The notes: generated by a model not told the origin, from the sequence alone. A stretch of 64,000 bases of DNA from CAYXSX01 sp964467925 (GCA_964467925.1 CAYXSX010000001.1:620001-684000), one strand, 5' to 3'; positions 1 through 7,837 are shown, numbered from the stretch's first letter. Numbers and translations: made by a program.

Positions 1-940
1 ACGCATCCCACGCCGCAATAGCGACCTGTAGCGCTTGCGGGTCGGCGTTTGAAATATCTTCGCTCGCCACGCATACCATACGGCGCAAAATATATTCCGG
101 GTCTTCGCCGCCCGCCAGCATGCGCGCCATCCAGTAAAGCGCCGCGTCAACATCCGATGCCCGCAGCGATTTGTGAAACGCGGAAATCAGGTTGTAATGC
201 GCCTCGTCCCCCTTATCGTAAAGCGGGGCGCGGCGCTGGGCGATTTGCATCAGGCCTTCGGTATCCAGCGCCTCTTTGGCCTGCGCAAAAATCTGCTCCG
301 CCATCGAAAGCACATAGCGCCCGTCCCCGTCCGCCATGGCCTTGAGCATAGAGCGCGCATCATCGGTTAAAGGCAATGTGCGCCCTGTATCCTCTTCCGC
401 ACGCCGCAAGAGGTTTTCCAGCGCCTCGTCATCAAGGCGTTTTAAAACAAAAACCTGCGCGCGGGACAGCAGCGCGGCGTTCAGCTCGAAAGACGGATTC
501 TCGGTGGTCGCGCCGATCAAAATAATCGTGCCGTCCTCGACCACGGGCAAAAACGCATCTTGCTGCGATTTATTAAAACGGTGAATCTCATCGACGAATA
601 ATAATGTCTGTTGCCCCTTTTGACGGCGGATTTTGGCGGATTCAAAAACCTTGCGCAAATCCGCTACGCCGGAAAAAATCGCCGAAAGCTGCTCGAAATG
701 AAGGCCCGCCCCGGCGGCGATAATCCGCGCAATCGTGGTTTTTCCGCATCCCGGCGGCCCCCAGAGGATAAAAGAGCTGATATGCCCGCCCTCCAGCATT
801 TTAGCCAGCGGCGCGCCGGGCGCGGTCAGATGCTCCTGCCCCGCAACCTCCTCCAGCATTTTGGGGCGCAGCCGGTCGGCCAGCGGACGGTTTGCATCCG
901 CCGACTCTTCACCACCCTTTACTGCAAATAAATCCGCCAT
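1..940 (-). CDS. rarA: Replication-associated recombination protein A (RarA/MgsA family AAA+ ATPase), C-terminus cut by the window edge
   Basis: The minus strand reads from an ATG at 940 to the window edge without a stop, giving about 313 residues of a family usually near 430-450. Visible motifs are the N-terminal PLADRLRP segment, Walker A GPPGCGKTT near residue 61, Walker B LLFVDEIHRFNKSQQD, sensor I GATTENPSFELN, the arginine-finger region LLSRAQVF, and then the helical segment ALYWMARMLAGGEDPEYI typical of RarA. The family is known to act on stalled replication forks and gaps as a clamp-loader-like tetramer. The gene diverges from nadA over a gap of about 75 bp. The missing C-terminal part holds the tetramerisation domain. 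Confidence 0.95.
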   Translation of the reverse strand, partial: MADLFAVKGGEESADANRPLADRLRPKMLEEVAGQEHLTAPGAPLAKMLEGGHISSFILWGPPGCGKTTIARIIAAGAGLHFEQLSAIFSGVADLRKVFESAKIRRQKGQQTLLFVDEIHRFNKSQQDAFLPVVEDGTIILIGATTENPSFELNAALLSRAQVFVLKRLDDEALENLLRRAEEDTGRTLPLTDDARSMLKAMADGDGRYVLSMAEQIFAQAKEALDTEGLMQIAQRRAPLYDKGDEAHYNLISAFHKSLRASDVDAALYWMARMLAGGEDPEYILRRMVCVASEDISNADPQALQVAIAAWDA

Positions 941-944
941 GCGC

Positions 945-979
945 TTGACCTTGACCTACTAAATATGAGAAATATCTCA
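945..979 (+). promoter_or_regulatory. Candidate nadA promoter/operator region with a TGAGA-N4-TCTCA palindrome
   Basis: Between rarA and nadA there are two adjacent TTGACC hexamers (945-950 and 951-956), followed by a perfect 5-bp inverted repeat TGAGA-AATA-TCTCA at 966-979. The palindrome overlaps where a -10 element would lie (TATCTC at 973-978, 16 bp after the second hexamer). A repressor site on NAD-synthesis genes would be plausible, since alphaproteobacterial nad genes are known to be controlled by regulators such as NadQ. That this is such a site is inference only. Confidence 0.3.
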
Positions 980-1015
980 CTCTATGGAAGAAACGGGACA
1001 TTTTAAAGATTTATC

Positions 1016-2026
1016 ATGCTAGCCCAAAAACTTGAATACACAGCAGAGGTCGAGGCCTCCACTGCCCCTGTCTACGAAAAACTGAAAAACCAGTACAAGC
1101 CCGAATACTGGCGCACTCTTGCGCCTTACATCCATGAGATCAACCGCCTGAAGCGCGAAAAAAACGCTGTGATTCTGGCGCATAACTATATGACGCCCGA
1201 TATTTTCTTCGGTGTGGGCGATATTGTCGGCGACTCGCTGATGCTGGCGCAAAAGGCCGCCGCAACCGAAGCCGATATTATCGTGCAATGCGGCGTTCAT
1301 TTCATGGCCGAAACTTCGAAAATCCTTTGTCCCGAGCGCAAAGTTCTGATGCCCGATATGCAGGCCGGTTGCAGCCTTGCGGAATCAATCACGGCGCAGG
1401 ATATCCGCGATCTTAAGGCAAAATATCCCGGCATTCCGGTGGTGTCCTACGTGAACACCTCGGCGGCTGTGAAAGCGGAAAGCGATGTGTGCTGCACCTC
1501 CTCTAACGCCTTGAAAATCGTCAACGCGCTGGGGCGCGAGGGGCATGACACTGTCATCATGACGCCTGATAAATTCCTCGCCCAGAATGTGGCCGCCGAA
1601 ACGGATGTAAAGGTGATTTTCTGGGAGGGCACCTGCATGGTGCATGAGCGTTTCACAGCGGATGACGTGCGCAAAATGCGCGCGGCCAATGACGATCTGA
1701 TCGTTCTGGCCCACCCCGAATGCCCGCCGGAAGTGATGGCCGAGGCTGATTATGCGGGCTCCACCGCCCAGATGGACGAGTATATCAAAAAGCACCAGCC
1801 CAAGCGCGCCATGCTAATGACCGAGTGTTCCATGAGCGATAATATCGCCGCCGCAAACCCTAATGTAGAGATGATCGGCACCTGCCAGATGTGCCCGCAT
1901 ATGAAACGTATAAGCTTGCCGAAAATCCTTAAATCCCTGCAAACCGAAGAGCCGGAAGTATTCGTGGACGAGGCCCTGATCGCCCCGGCGCGTAAGGCCA
2001 TCCAGCGTATGTTGGAATTGAGTTAG
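1016..2026 (+). CDS. nadA: Quinolinate synthase A
   Basis: The 336-residue protein condenses iminoaspartate with dihydroxyacetone phosphate to quinolinate in de novo NAD synthesis, using a [4Fe-4S] cluster. The three cluster cysteine regions are visible: C119 in MPDMQAGCSLAES, C207 in WEGTCMVHE, and the C290-X-X-C293 pair in GTCQMCPHM. The N-terminal AVILAHNYMTPDI, the GDSLMLAQKA region and the SYVNTSAAVKAESD stretch are typical of the family. Length is normal. nadC follows after a repeat of about 90 bp, so the two probably form one transcription unit. nadB is not in this window, so the source of iminoaspartate (NadB or an aspartate dehydrogenase) must lie elsewhere. Confidence 0.97.
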   Translation: MLAQKLEYTAEVEASTAPVYEKLKNQYKPEYWRTLAPYIHEINRLKREKNAVILAHNYMTPDIFFGVGDIVGDSLMLAQKAAATEADIIVQCGVHFMAETSKILCPERKVLMPDMQAGCSLAESITAQDIRDLKAKYPGIPVVSYVNTSAAVKAESDVCCTSSNALKIVNALGREGHDTVIMTPDKFLAQNVAAETDVKVIFWEGTCMVHERFTADDVRKMRAANDDLIVLAHPECPPEVMAEADYAGSTAQMDEYIKKHQPKRAMLMTECSMSDNIAAANPNVEMIGTCQMCPHMKRISLPKILKSLQTEEPEVFVDEALIAPARKAIQRMLELS

Positions 2027-2032
2027 CCATGC

Positions 2033-2118
2033 CGTCATTGCGAGGAGGCCACGCCGACGAAGCAATCTAGTAATGGTGCTTGTGTCACTGGATTGCTTCG
2101 CTTACCCTCGCAATGACG
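2033..2118. repeat. Intergenic inverted repeat, family A (CGTCATTGCGAG...), copy 1
   Basis: The element starts with CGTCATTGCGAGG and ends with the complementary CTCGCAATGACG. The inner arms include GACGAAGCAATC and GATTGCTTCG, so the whole element can fold into a long imperfect hairpin. The same layout recurs at 12059-12146 and 40983-41080. Its right arm ends about 13 bp before the probable nadC start and lies inside the open nadC reading frame. Confidence 0.85.
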
Positions 2119-2130
2119 AAAGAAAATAAC

Positions 2131-2976
2131 ATGACACTATCACCCATCATTATCGAAGACATTGTAAAAACCGCCTTGAAGGAAGATCTGGGCCATGGTT
2201 TCGACATTACCTCCAACCTTTTAATCCCCGCGAACCAGAGTGCCAAAGGCATATTGCGCGCGCGCGAAGACGGCGTAATTGCCGGTTTGATGGTTGCTCT
2301 TTCCGCCTTTTCCTTGACCGATATCGATTTTGATATGAGCATTATGGTGCAGGATGGCGACCAGGTAAAAGCGGGCGATACCATTGCCGTGATCGAGGGG
2401 CCGGCGCGCAGCCTTCTGACTGCCGAACGCGTAGCGCTCAATTTCCTCTCCCACATGAGCGGTGTTGCCACCGCCACCGCCCGCTATGTGGCTGAAGTGC
2501 AGGGTACGGGCACGGAAATTTGCGATACCCGCAAGACCCTGCCCGGCCTGCGTTTGCTGCAAAAATACGCGGTGGAAATCGGCGGCGGAGCCAATCACCG
2601 TTTCGGGTTGGACGATGCGATCCTCATCAAGGACAACCATATCGCCGTCGCCGGAGGCATTGATGCGGCGCTGGATCAAGCTTATATGCTCGCCTCCCAC
2701 ACGAAAAAGATCGAGATTGAGGTCGATACGCTGGAACAGCTTGAAGAAGTGCTGGAAAACGGCAAGGCCGACATCGTACTGCTGGATAATTTCGACCTCA
2801 AAGCCCTAAAAAAAGCCGTATCGATGTGCGAAGGGCGCATCGTGACCGAAGCATCGGGTGGAATCACGCTTGAAAACGTCAAAAAAATCGCCGAAGTTGG
2901 AGTTAATTACATTTCCATCGGGGCGCTGACCCATAGTGTGAAAGCTCTGGATATCGCGTTAGATATTGAAATATAA
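2131..2976 (+). CDS. nadC: Nicotinate-nucleotide pyrophosphorylase (carboxylating), quinolinate phosphoribosyltransferase
   Basis: The enzyme joins quinolinate to PRPP and releases CO2, giving nicotinate mononucleotide. It carries the KEDLGHGFDITS N-terminal signature, the AERVALNFLSHMSGVAT motif, CDTRKTLPGLR with the catalytic arginine and lysine, GGGANHRFGLDDAILIKDNH, and the phosphate-binding EASGGI and ISIGALTHS loops near the C-terminus. I chose the ATG at 2131 (281 residues, normal for the family). The frame stays open upstream to 2080, but that extension is encoded by the family A repeat and gives no NadC-like sequence; an ATG at 2113 is a second option. There is no strong Shine-Dalgarno sequence at either start. 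The gene is probably co-transcribed with nadA. Confidence 0.95.
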   Translation: MTLSPIIIEDIVKTALKEDLGHGFDITSNLLIPANQSAKGILRAREDGVIAGLMVALSAFSLTDIDFDMSIMVQDGDQVKAGDTIAVIEGPARSLLTAERVALNFLSHMSGVATATARYVAEVQGTGTEICDTRKTLPGLRLLQKYAVEIGGGANHRFGLDDAILIKDNHIAVAGGIDAALDQAYMLASHTKKIEIEVDTLEQLEEVLENGKADIVLLDNFDLKALKKAVSMCEGRIVTEASGGITLENVKKIAEVGVNYISIGALTHSVKALDIALDIEI

Positions 2977-3107
2977 AGAAATTACCTATCAGCCGCGTTT
3001 TTTGATTTTATTAGGCTTCCTTTCATTTTTTTACGCGATAATAATAAGGTGGTTTTAGCAAAACACGCAGCTTTGCGGGCAAATGGGGCTATAGAGCTTT
3101 GAATATA

Positions 3108-3722
3108 ATGAGTTTTTTAAAATCTTCTTTTAGTGCGCCTTTATGGCCTGCACATAACCCTCTGTTATTAATAGCATTTATTGCGCTTTCTTTCGCGCCC
3201 GCCGCCGCATACGCCAAAGTCACAGCCCTGACCCAAGATAACGTAACCGAGTTTATAAAACAGACGACCAAGGTTGCCGATGGCCATGCCAGTGAAATGA
3301 ACGCCCAACAGGCCCGCAGTTACCTTGAAAAGCACGTCCAGAATGATGCGCGCTTCAAAAGCAAGGTGGAATTTCATATCGCCGGATACCCGACACAGGA
3401 AACGACCATGAGCATGGATAAAAAGCAGTTCATGCAGGCCGCCGCCGAAAGCGCGGGCAAGGTCAAGGATTACCACTCTGAAATACAGGTTTTAAGCGTG
3501 AAAGTCGCCGCTAACGGCAAAAGTGCGGTGGCGGAAACCAAGAGCAAGGAAGAAGTCATTATTTCCGTGCCTACTGAGGATAATACAGGCATGCAGGAAA
3601 TGCCCGTAGAAGGGGATTCCATCTGCACCCAGACCATAATGCTGAACAAGCAAGGCGTGATCCAGATGTATAGCGCACAATGCACCACCGACATCGCCTT
3701 TATCGGCGATGACGACTTTTAG
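3108..3722 (+). CDS. Secreted protein of unknown function
   Basis: The 204-residue protein has a signal peptide: a hydrophobic stretch LLLIAFIALSFAPAAA followed by a plausible signal peptidase site after AYA. The mature part is alpha/beta in appearance, with a conserved-looking N-terminal helix (VTEFIKQTTKVADGHA) and later alternating strands with two cysteines (C in SICTQ and in SAQCTT) that could pair in the periplasm. The size and pattern are reminiscent of NTF2-like folds, but I do not recognise a family. An in-frame TTG at 3099 would add three residues; I prefer the ATG at 3108. It follows nadC by 131 bp without an obvious terminator. Confidence 0.6.
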   Translation: MSFLKSSFSAPLWPAHNPLLLIAFIALSFAPAAAYAKVTALTQDNVTEFIKQTTKVADGHASEMNAQQARSYLEKHVQNDARFKSKVEFHIAGYPTQETTMSMDKKQFMQAAAESAGKVKDYHSEIQVLSVKVAANGKSAVAETKSKEEVIISVPTEDNTGMQEMPVEGDSICTQTIMLNKQGVIQMYSAQCTTDIAFIGDDDF

Positions 3723-3857
3723 GCCCTTGCCCGTCCCGTTAATACCTTATTAATATTTTATCTCTATGTTGGCAGTTAGATAAACCCTTTTTTAAAGGAG
3801 ACTGCCTTCAACGCGCTAACACCTTTTTATAATCTGGCCGTTAATGCCGCAGACAAA

Positions 3858-4313
3858 GTGGCGCTTTCCCTGCTCCGCCTACGCCTTGACCCGCTATCAT
3901 TCTCACTTCCTGACAATCTCTCGCTTACAAATTCACAGAAAATCACAAACCATTGCATCCGTGCTTTTAGTCGTGCGATCGCTGTTGTCGATAGTTTTGT
4001 AACCAACGGCGCGTTGCACGGACGCAATATTACAAACCGCCCTGACTTACGTGATGTCTTCAGCCGAATAACACCGCGTTTTGCGCCCTATTTCGCAGGC
4101 CTGACCTCCACTCATAATTTGCAGATGATCGGCGGTGCGCTGACTATCATGTTTCTCGCCAGCACGTTCAGCGATGAAAAGAATGTGCAATATGCCGCAG
4201 AAAAACTGGAAAGCGTTAGCGAATATGTAACTGCGGAACTTTCCAGCGCATGGGATAGCGCGGGCCATGTTTCGCCGGACAGCCAAGATCCTAACTTCCC
4301 GCATTATATATAA
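3858..4313 (+). CDS. Hypothetical protein with unclear start codon
   Basis: From a GTG at 3858 the frame codes for 151 residues without recognised domains. There is one possible membrane-associated stretch near LQMIGGALTIMFLAS and a glutamate-rich C-terminal part. The same frame is open upstream to 3780, and residues such as ALTPFYNLAVNAADK read like coding sequence. A good Shine-Dalgarno sequence (AAAGGAG, 3794-3800) lies just where a start near 3807 would be expected, yet no ATG, GTG or TTG occurs there in frame. Either translation starts at an unusual codon, or the original start has been mutated and GTG 3858 is a fallback. It ends 21 bp before the convergent sdhB stop. Confidence 0.4.
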   Translation: MALSLLRLRLDPLSFSLPDNLSLTNSQKITNHCIRAFSRAIAVVDSFVTNGALHGRNITNRPDLRDVFSRITPRFAPYFAGLTSTHNLQMIGGALTIMFLASTFSDEKNVQYAAEKLESVSEYVTAELSSAWDSAGHVSPDSQDPNFPHYI

Positions 4314-4333
4314 AATTATTGAGGGTAAAGAAC

Positions 4334-5125
4334 CTAGCGCCGCGCGACCATCAGCTTTTTAATTTCCGCAATCGCCTTGGCCGGGTTCAAACCCTTGGGG
4401 CAGGTATTGGTGCAGTTCATAATGGTATGACAGCGGTAGAGGCGGAACGGATCTTCCAACGCGTCCAGACGCTCCCCGGTTGCCTCGTCACGGCTGTCAG
4501 CGATCCAGCGATAGGCCTGCAGCAAAATGGCGGGGCCCAAAAAGCGGTCGGCATTCCACCAGTATGACGGACAGCTTGTCGAGCAGCAGAAACATAAAAT
4601 GCATCCGGCCGGGCCATGGCCATCCGCCCCGTTTAAAATATCGGCATCTTCCGCGCTTTGCAGACGCTCGCGGCCTGGCGCGGGACTGTCGGCCTTCATC
4701 CACGGCTCGATGGATGTGTATTGCGCATAAACATGATTAAGGTCCGGCACAAGGTCTTTAACCACCGGCATATGCGGCAGAGGGGTAATTTTCACATCGC
4801 CTGATACGTCGTCGATCGCCTTGGTGCAGGCCAGCGTGTTGGTGCCATCAATATTCATGGCGCAGGAACCGCAAATCCCCTCGCGGCAGGAACGGCGGAA
4901 GGTCAGCGTCTGATCGATATCGTCCTTGATGTGGATCAGCGCGTCCAGCACCATCGGCCCGCATTTATCCAGATCGATTTTATATTCATCAAGGCGCGGG
5001 TTTTCTTCGTCATCCGGGCTCCAGCGATAGACCTTAAAAACCTTGCTGCGCTTGGCGCCCTTGGCGGCGTCAACGTGCCTGCCCTTCGTGATCTTGGAGT
5101 TTTTCGGTAACGTAAATTCGGCCAT
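4334..5125 (-). CDS. sdhB: Succinate dehydrogenase iron-sulfur subunit
   Basis: The 263-residue subunit passes electrons from the flavoprotein to ubiquinone in respiratory complex II. All cluster ligands are present: the [2Fe-2S] cysteines C80, C85, C88 and C100 (SCREGICGSCAMNIDG), and the ferredoxin-like half with C175, C178, C181, C185 (CILCFCCSTSC) and C232, C238, C242 (CHTIMNCTNTCPKG), which supply the [4Fe-4S] and [3Fe-4S] clusters. Length is normal for alphaproteobacteria. It is separated from the sdhC-sdhD-sdhA part of the operon by about 2.8 kb of accessory genes, so it may need its own promoter. The 86 bp upstream show no convincing one. Confidence 0.97.
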   Translation of the reverse strand: MAEFTLPKNSKITKGRHVDAAKGAKRSKVFKVYRWSPDDEENPRLDEYKIDLDKCGPMVLDALIHIKDDIDQTLTFRRSCREGICGSCAMNIDGTNTLACTKAIDDVSGDVKITPLPHMPVVKDLVPDLNHVYAQYTSIEPWMKADSPAPGRERLQSAEDADILNGADGHGPAGCILCFCCSTSCPSYWWNADRFLGPAILLQAYRWIADSRDEATGERLDALEDPFRLYRCHTIMNCTNTCPKGLNPAKAIAEIKKLMVARR

Positions 5126-5211
5126 GATGTTTTAACGCTCTTTTATAAAAAATATCAGCGTCATCAAGGTAATAGGTTAGAGGCCAAATGTGAAGAGGGT
5201 TTTGTCTGACT

Positions 5212-6054
5212 TTAAGGATTGCGGCTCAAATCTTGTCCCGCCGGAGCATTTGATTTCTTCTTCTCTTTTTGCTGATATAAAGCACCATCAGCTTCTCTAA
5301 GGAGAGTTGTGATTAAAGCGTCTACTCTTTGTACCGACAAATCTACGTTGGGCCTTCCCAAATGTTCCGGGCGTAGCGGGGAGCTAACCCCCATGCTGGT
5401 TCTGACAAATACTTTTCCGCTTGCCCCTCCTTCAAGGGGGGCAGCCATTATATAAACGTTGCCCAGATTGCCCTCGAGCCTATCAGCTGCAGACTGGGCG
5501 AATCTATCATCTGCCAACGAACTAGTAAAAAGCACCAGAAACTCATCTCCATGAGGACTGGCAGGAAACTGTTTATATTTTTCTTCATCGCTCATATGGG
5601 CAGAGACATCAGCCTTTCTAATAGATTTTTTGAGGGATACCGCAACCTCTACCAAAGCCCTATTTCCTGCGTCATGGCCGTATGTGTCGTTAAGCGCCTT
5701 AAATTCGTCCACGTCCAGCGCCACTATAGCGACTTGAATATCGCGGTGACGGTGCATGTGCATAATCGCCCGGCGCACTGCTTGTTTAAACCCGGAAATA
5801 TTGGCAATGCCTGTACGGGGATCAATCATGGCCTTTTTTTCAGATTCATCCAGAGAAACAAGCGCCTGTTTAAAGGCTGTTGCTAACGGAGAAGATGCAA
5901 GAGCACGGGCAACATGGGACCTATCGAGTCCCGGAAAGATTTTACTAAGGTGCGCAGCGGTATCCCCGATAAGGTTCTCCAAGGGGTTAGGCCCTTGAAT
6001 CTCCCCATACGCAGGAGTTGCTCGCTTTAACTCGAAACTTTTCAGCTTTCTCAT
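5212..6054 (-). CDS. GGDEF-domain protein with altered signature (HGDEF) and an insertion before it
   Basis: The 280-residue cytoplasmic protein has a GGDEF (diguanylate cyclase) fold over roughly residues 75-265: DPRTGIANISGFKQAV, ALDVDEFKALNDTYGHDAGNRAL, then the signature at 168-172, which is HGDEF rather than GGDEF. An RxxD-like sequence (RKAD, 146-149) is separated from the signature by 18 residues instead of the usual five, so the segment between looks inserted. The C-terminal LLREADGALYQQKEKKKS matches the end of the domain. The N-terminal 75 residues are unassigned. The loss of the first glycine makes cyclase activity uncertain; it may be a receptor or degenerate. It sits in the accessory block between sdhA and sdhB. 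Confidence 0.8.
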   Translation of the reverse strand: MRKLKSFELKRATPAYGEIQGPNPLENLIGDTAAHLSKIFPGLDRSHVARALASSPLATAFKQALVSLDESEKKAMIDPRTGIANISGFKQAVRRAIMHMHRHRDIQVAIVALDVDEFKALNDTYGHDAGNRALVEVAVSLKKSIRKADVSAHMSDEEKYKQFPASPHGDEFLVLFTSSLADDRFAQSAADRLEGNLGNVYIMAAPLEGGASGKVFVRTSMGVSSPLRPEHLGRPNVDLSVQRVDALITTLLREADGALYQQKEKKKSNAPAGQDLSRNP

Positions 6055-6132
6055 GCCGAAACACTACATTTATTTACATAAATATACAAGTTTTTTGTTG
6101 CTATACAGAAGGATAGCTATGGAGGGAAGGAT

Positions 6133-6402
6133 TTAGCCCTTCTCGCCCGCTTCGTCGTCCTTAAAGCTTTCGAGAATCTCGAAAATCGAGCGTTTTTCGC
6201 GGGTATTATCGGTGAAAGACCAAATCAGCGCGACGATCCAGCCCAACACGGTAAAGCCGAGCAGCAAATTGACCAGCAGGATCGGCATGAAATTATTATG
6301 CTGACGGATCAGCGCAATCCCCGTGGGCAAAAACACAATGGTCAGGCACAGGATCAGCCCCGTCGCCACACGTATCGCAGATGTCACCGGTTTATCGGTC
6401 AT
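6133..6402 (-). CDS. Small membrane protein of the superinfection immunity (Imm) family
   Basis: The 89-residue protein has two hydrophobic segments (about residues 10-30 and 39-61). The second contains the family-typical LLVNLLLGFTVLGWIVALIWS, that is, the LLGWT-x-GW-x-xALIW pattern of the superinfection immunity protein family named after the T4 imm product. Many bacteria carry chromosomal homologues of unknown role, so phage exclusion is possible but not shown. A Shine-Dalgarno-like AAGGA precedes the ATG. It lies among accessory genes between sdhA and sdhB. Confidence 0.75.
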   Translation of the reverse strand: MTDKPVTSAIRVATGLILCLTIVFLPTGIALIRQHNNFMPILLVNLLLGFTVLGWIVALIWSFTDNTREKRSIFEILESFKDDEAGEKG

Positions 6403-6479
6403 GTTCGGATTCCTTTTCTTTTTATTAATACAGCCAGAGATGCAATTCTAGAAGAGTTTAATTTACCAAATCCTCGCAT

Positions 6480-6508
6480 TTGACATAGACATAAAGTTAT
6501 TCTATTGA
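6480..6508 (+). promoter_or_regulatory. Candidate sigma-70 promoter for the 6540 gene
   Basis: TTGACA at 6480-6485 and TATTGA at 6503-6508 are separated by 17 bp. The -35 hexamer is perfect and the -10 weak. A start of transcription near 6515 would leave a leader of about 25 bases before the ATG at 6540, which has a good Shine-Dalgarno sequence (GAGGGAAG). Confidence 0.4.
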
Positions 6509-6539
6509 TGTCTTATCAACGCAAGAGGGAAGAACCATC

Positions 6540-7136
6540 ATGAGTACCGATAAATCTAGCAAAGAACCTTTTGAAACGGCCTGCGAAGCGGATGGACAAG
6601 AACCAGCCCCGACTCCACTTCAAGAAGTTCTGGCGCTATTCAGGGCAGACTATCTGAGCAAGGCAAAAGAGCTTGGGCTAGACGGTTTAAGCCTGGAAGA
6701 ACTTCAAGCACGTAATGATCGCATACTAAAAGAAGAGGATATGGACGGTGCACTGCGAGCAGAACTGACTGACCGCCTAAAAGAATGGCGAGAAGGAAAT
6801 AGAATATTTCCTGAACATTCTCCTGCCCGGAGGGATTCTGCTCGCTCAACAGAGTTACGATTTGCAGCGCATGTACGTAACTTAAAGGAAATTGATGCAG
6901 CGCATGTACGTAACTTAGAACAAATGAGCGACGTTGCGGCTTCATTAGAGGATTCTTTTGCCAGATCTGTTGACGGCCGCCCTGCTTCAGCTGCGCCGCT
7001 TAGAGAAGAGTTTTTTGCCACACCTGTACGGCGATTGCCGGGTAGTGGGTTCGATGAGGTTACCGGAACTACTTTGGTGAGAAGAAGCGGCAGTAGCGGC
7101 GGCGGCTACAGACCCAAAGGGCCTTATGACCGATAA
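6540..7136 (+). CDS. Hypothetical protein with an internal 11-residue tandem repeat
   Basis: The 198-residue protein is hydrophilic, without a signal peptide or membrane segment. A helical, charged N-terminal half is followed by two near-identical 11-residue units (AAHVRNLKEID, AAHVRNLEQMS, about residues 109-130) and a glycine- and serine-rich C-terminus. I do not recognise it. GAGGGAAG seven to nine bases upstream supports the ATG at 6540. The gene is on the opposite strand to the sdh genes that surround it and looks AT-richer than they do, which suggests acquisition. Confidence 0.6.
   Translation: MSTDKSSKEPFETACEADGQEPAPTPLQEVLALFRADYLSKAKELGLDGLSLEELQARNDRILKEEDMDGALRAELTDRLKEWREGNRIFPEHSPARRDSARSTELRFAAHVRNLKEIDAAHVRNLEQMSDVAASLEDSFARSVDGRPASAAPLREEFFATPVRRLPGSGFDEVTGTTLVRRSGSSGGGYRPKGPYDR
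6864..6917 (+). repeat. Tandem repeat inside the 6540 gene
   Basis: A 21-bp sequence beginning GCAGCGCATG and ending GTAACTTA occurs identically at 6864-6884 and 6897-6917, a period of 33 bp. It encodes the repeated AAHVRNL units. Exact identity at the DNA level suggests a recent duplication. Confidence 0.85.
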
Positions 7137-7152
7137 ATCTATAGCCTAAACC

Positions 7153-7260
7153 CTAACAAACCCTCGCCTTCGGCGGCACGGCCTCGACCTCATCGGTGAG
7201 CGTGGCTAAAATCACGGAGCGCTAACCGATGGTGGGTTTGCCCTTTTCATCGATCTAAAT
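7153..7260 (-). pseudogene. Decayed duplicate of the sdhA 3' end
   Basis: Read on the minus strand this segment aligns without gaps to the last 36 codons of the intact sdhA (7881-7988). By hand count there are about 16 mismatches over the 106-base span 7155-7260. It keeps the reading IDEKGKPTIG and LTDEVE-VPPKARV but has in-frame TAG codons in place of W and Y. Many differences are at synonymous positions (for example GTC/GTG, ATC/ATT, CTG/TTA, GAC/GAT, GAA/GAG), which implies the two copies diverged while both were under selection, before this one died. With the intact end it forms a direct repeat around orf196. Confidence 0.9.
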
Positions 7261-7837
7261 GCTGCGCTTCCATCTGGGTTCTTAGTAAAGAAAAATCCGT
7301 AATCCGGGTTACCTCAGGCCGGACAACATGTCCTTCAACAAGAGTGAAAGGCTTTAATACCCCCATCTCGCTTCGCGGAAACAAGGCGGGATCGTAGTGG
7401 TGAACATGATACATGAAATCCCCGGCATACCCCCCGTCTTCAAAAGGCATTTTTGGAAATTGTTTGTCTGGAACCTGCTCTCTTAGAGCAGCTTTATATA
7501 TATTACAAATGACCTCTTGGTCAGTGCTTATGTGAGAGAAAGCATTTAGTCCTGCGTATCCCATATAGGGCGCAGAGGTGAATAAAAGTTCAGTTCTTGT
7601 AGTATCTCCGTACTCTTCGTTAATCCGTCCGGTTGGAAACTCATAAGGCCCTATTGTCTGAGAAGGAAAATAGAATTCCTCTGTAACGGAAAAATTGATC
7701 TCATACCTGCGGATCAAATCTTGCCTTTCATTTTCTGAAAGAGGAAAGGTACAGATTTGCGCAAAAACCTGAAAAACCCACTGGCTTTCAATGCCCAGCA
7801 AATCTTTAAGACGTTGTTGTCGTGTACCCCATGCCAT
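7247..7837 (-). CDS. Hypothetical protein whose C-terminus runs into the sdhA remnant
   Basis: The 196-residue protein has no signal peptide, membrane segment or known motif. It is rich in aromatic residues (for example MYHVHHYDPALFPR) and could be a small globular protein. Its last codons (LDR and the TGA stop) lie inside the duplicated sdhA remnant, so its natural 3' end may have been replaced when it arrived. There is no clear Shine-Dalgarno sequence before the ATG at 7837. It follows sdhA by 43 bp on the same strand and could be transcribed with it. It looks AT-richer than sdhA, consistent with transfer. Confidence 0.55.
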   Translation of the reverse strand: MAWGTRQQRLKDLLGIESQWVFQVFAQICTFPLSENERQDLIRRYEINFSVTEEFYFPSQTIGPYEFPTGRINEEYGDTTRTELLFTSAPYMGYAGLNAFSHISTDQEVICNIYKAALREQVPDKQFPKMPFEDGGYAGDFMYHVHHYDPALFPRSEMGVLKPFTLVEGHVVRPEVTRITDFSLLRTQMEAQHLDR

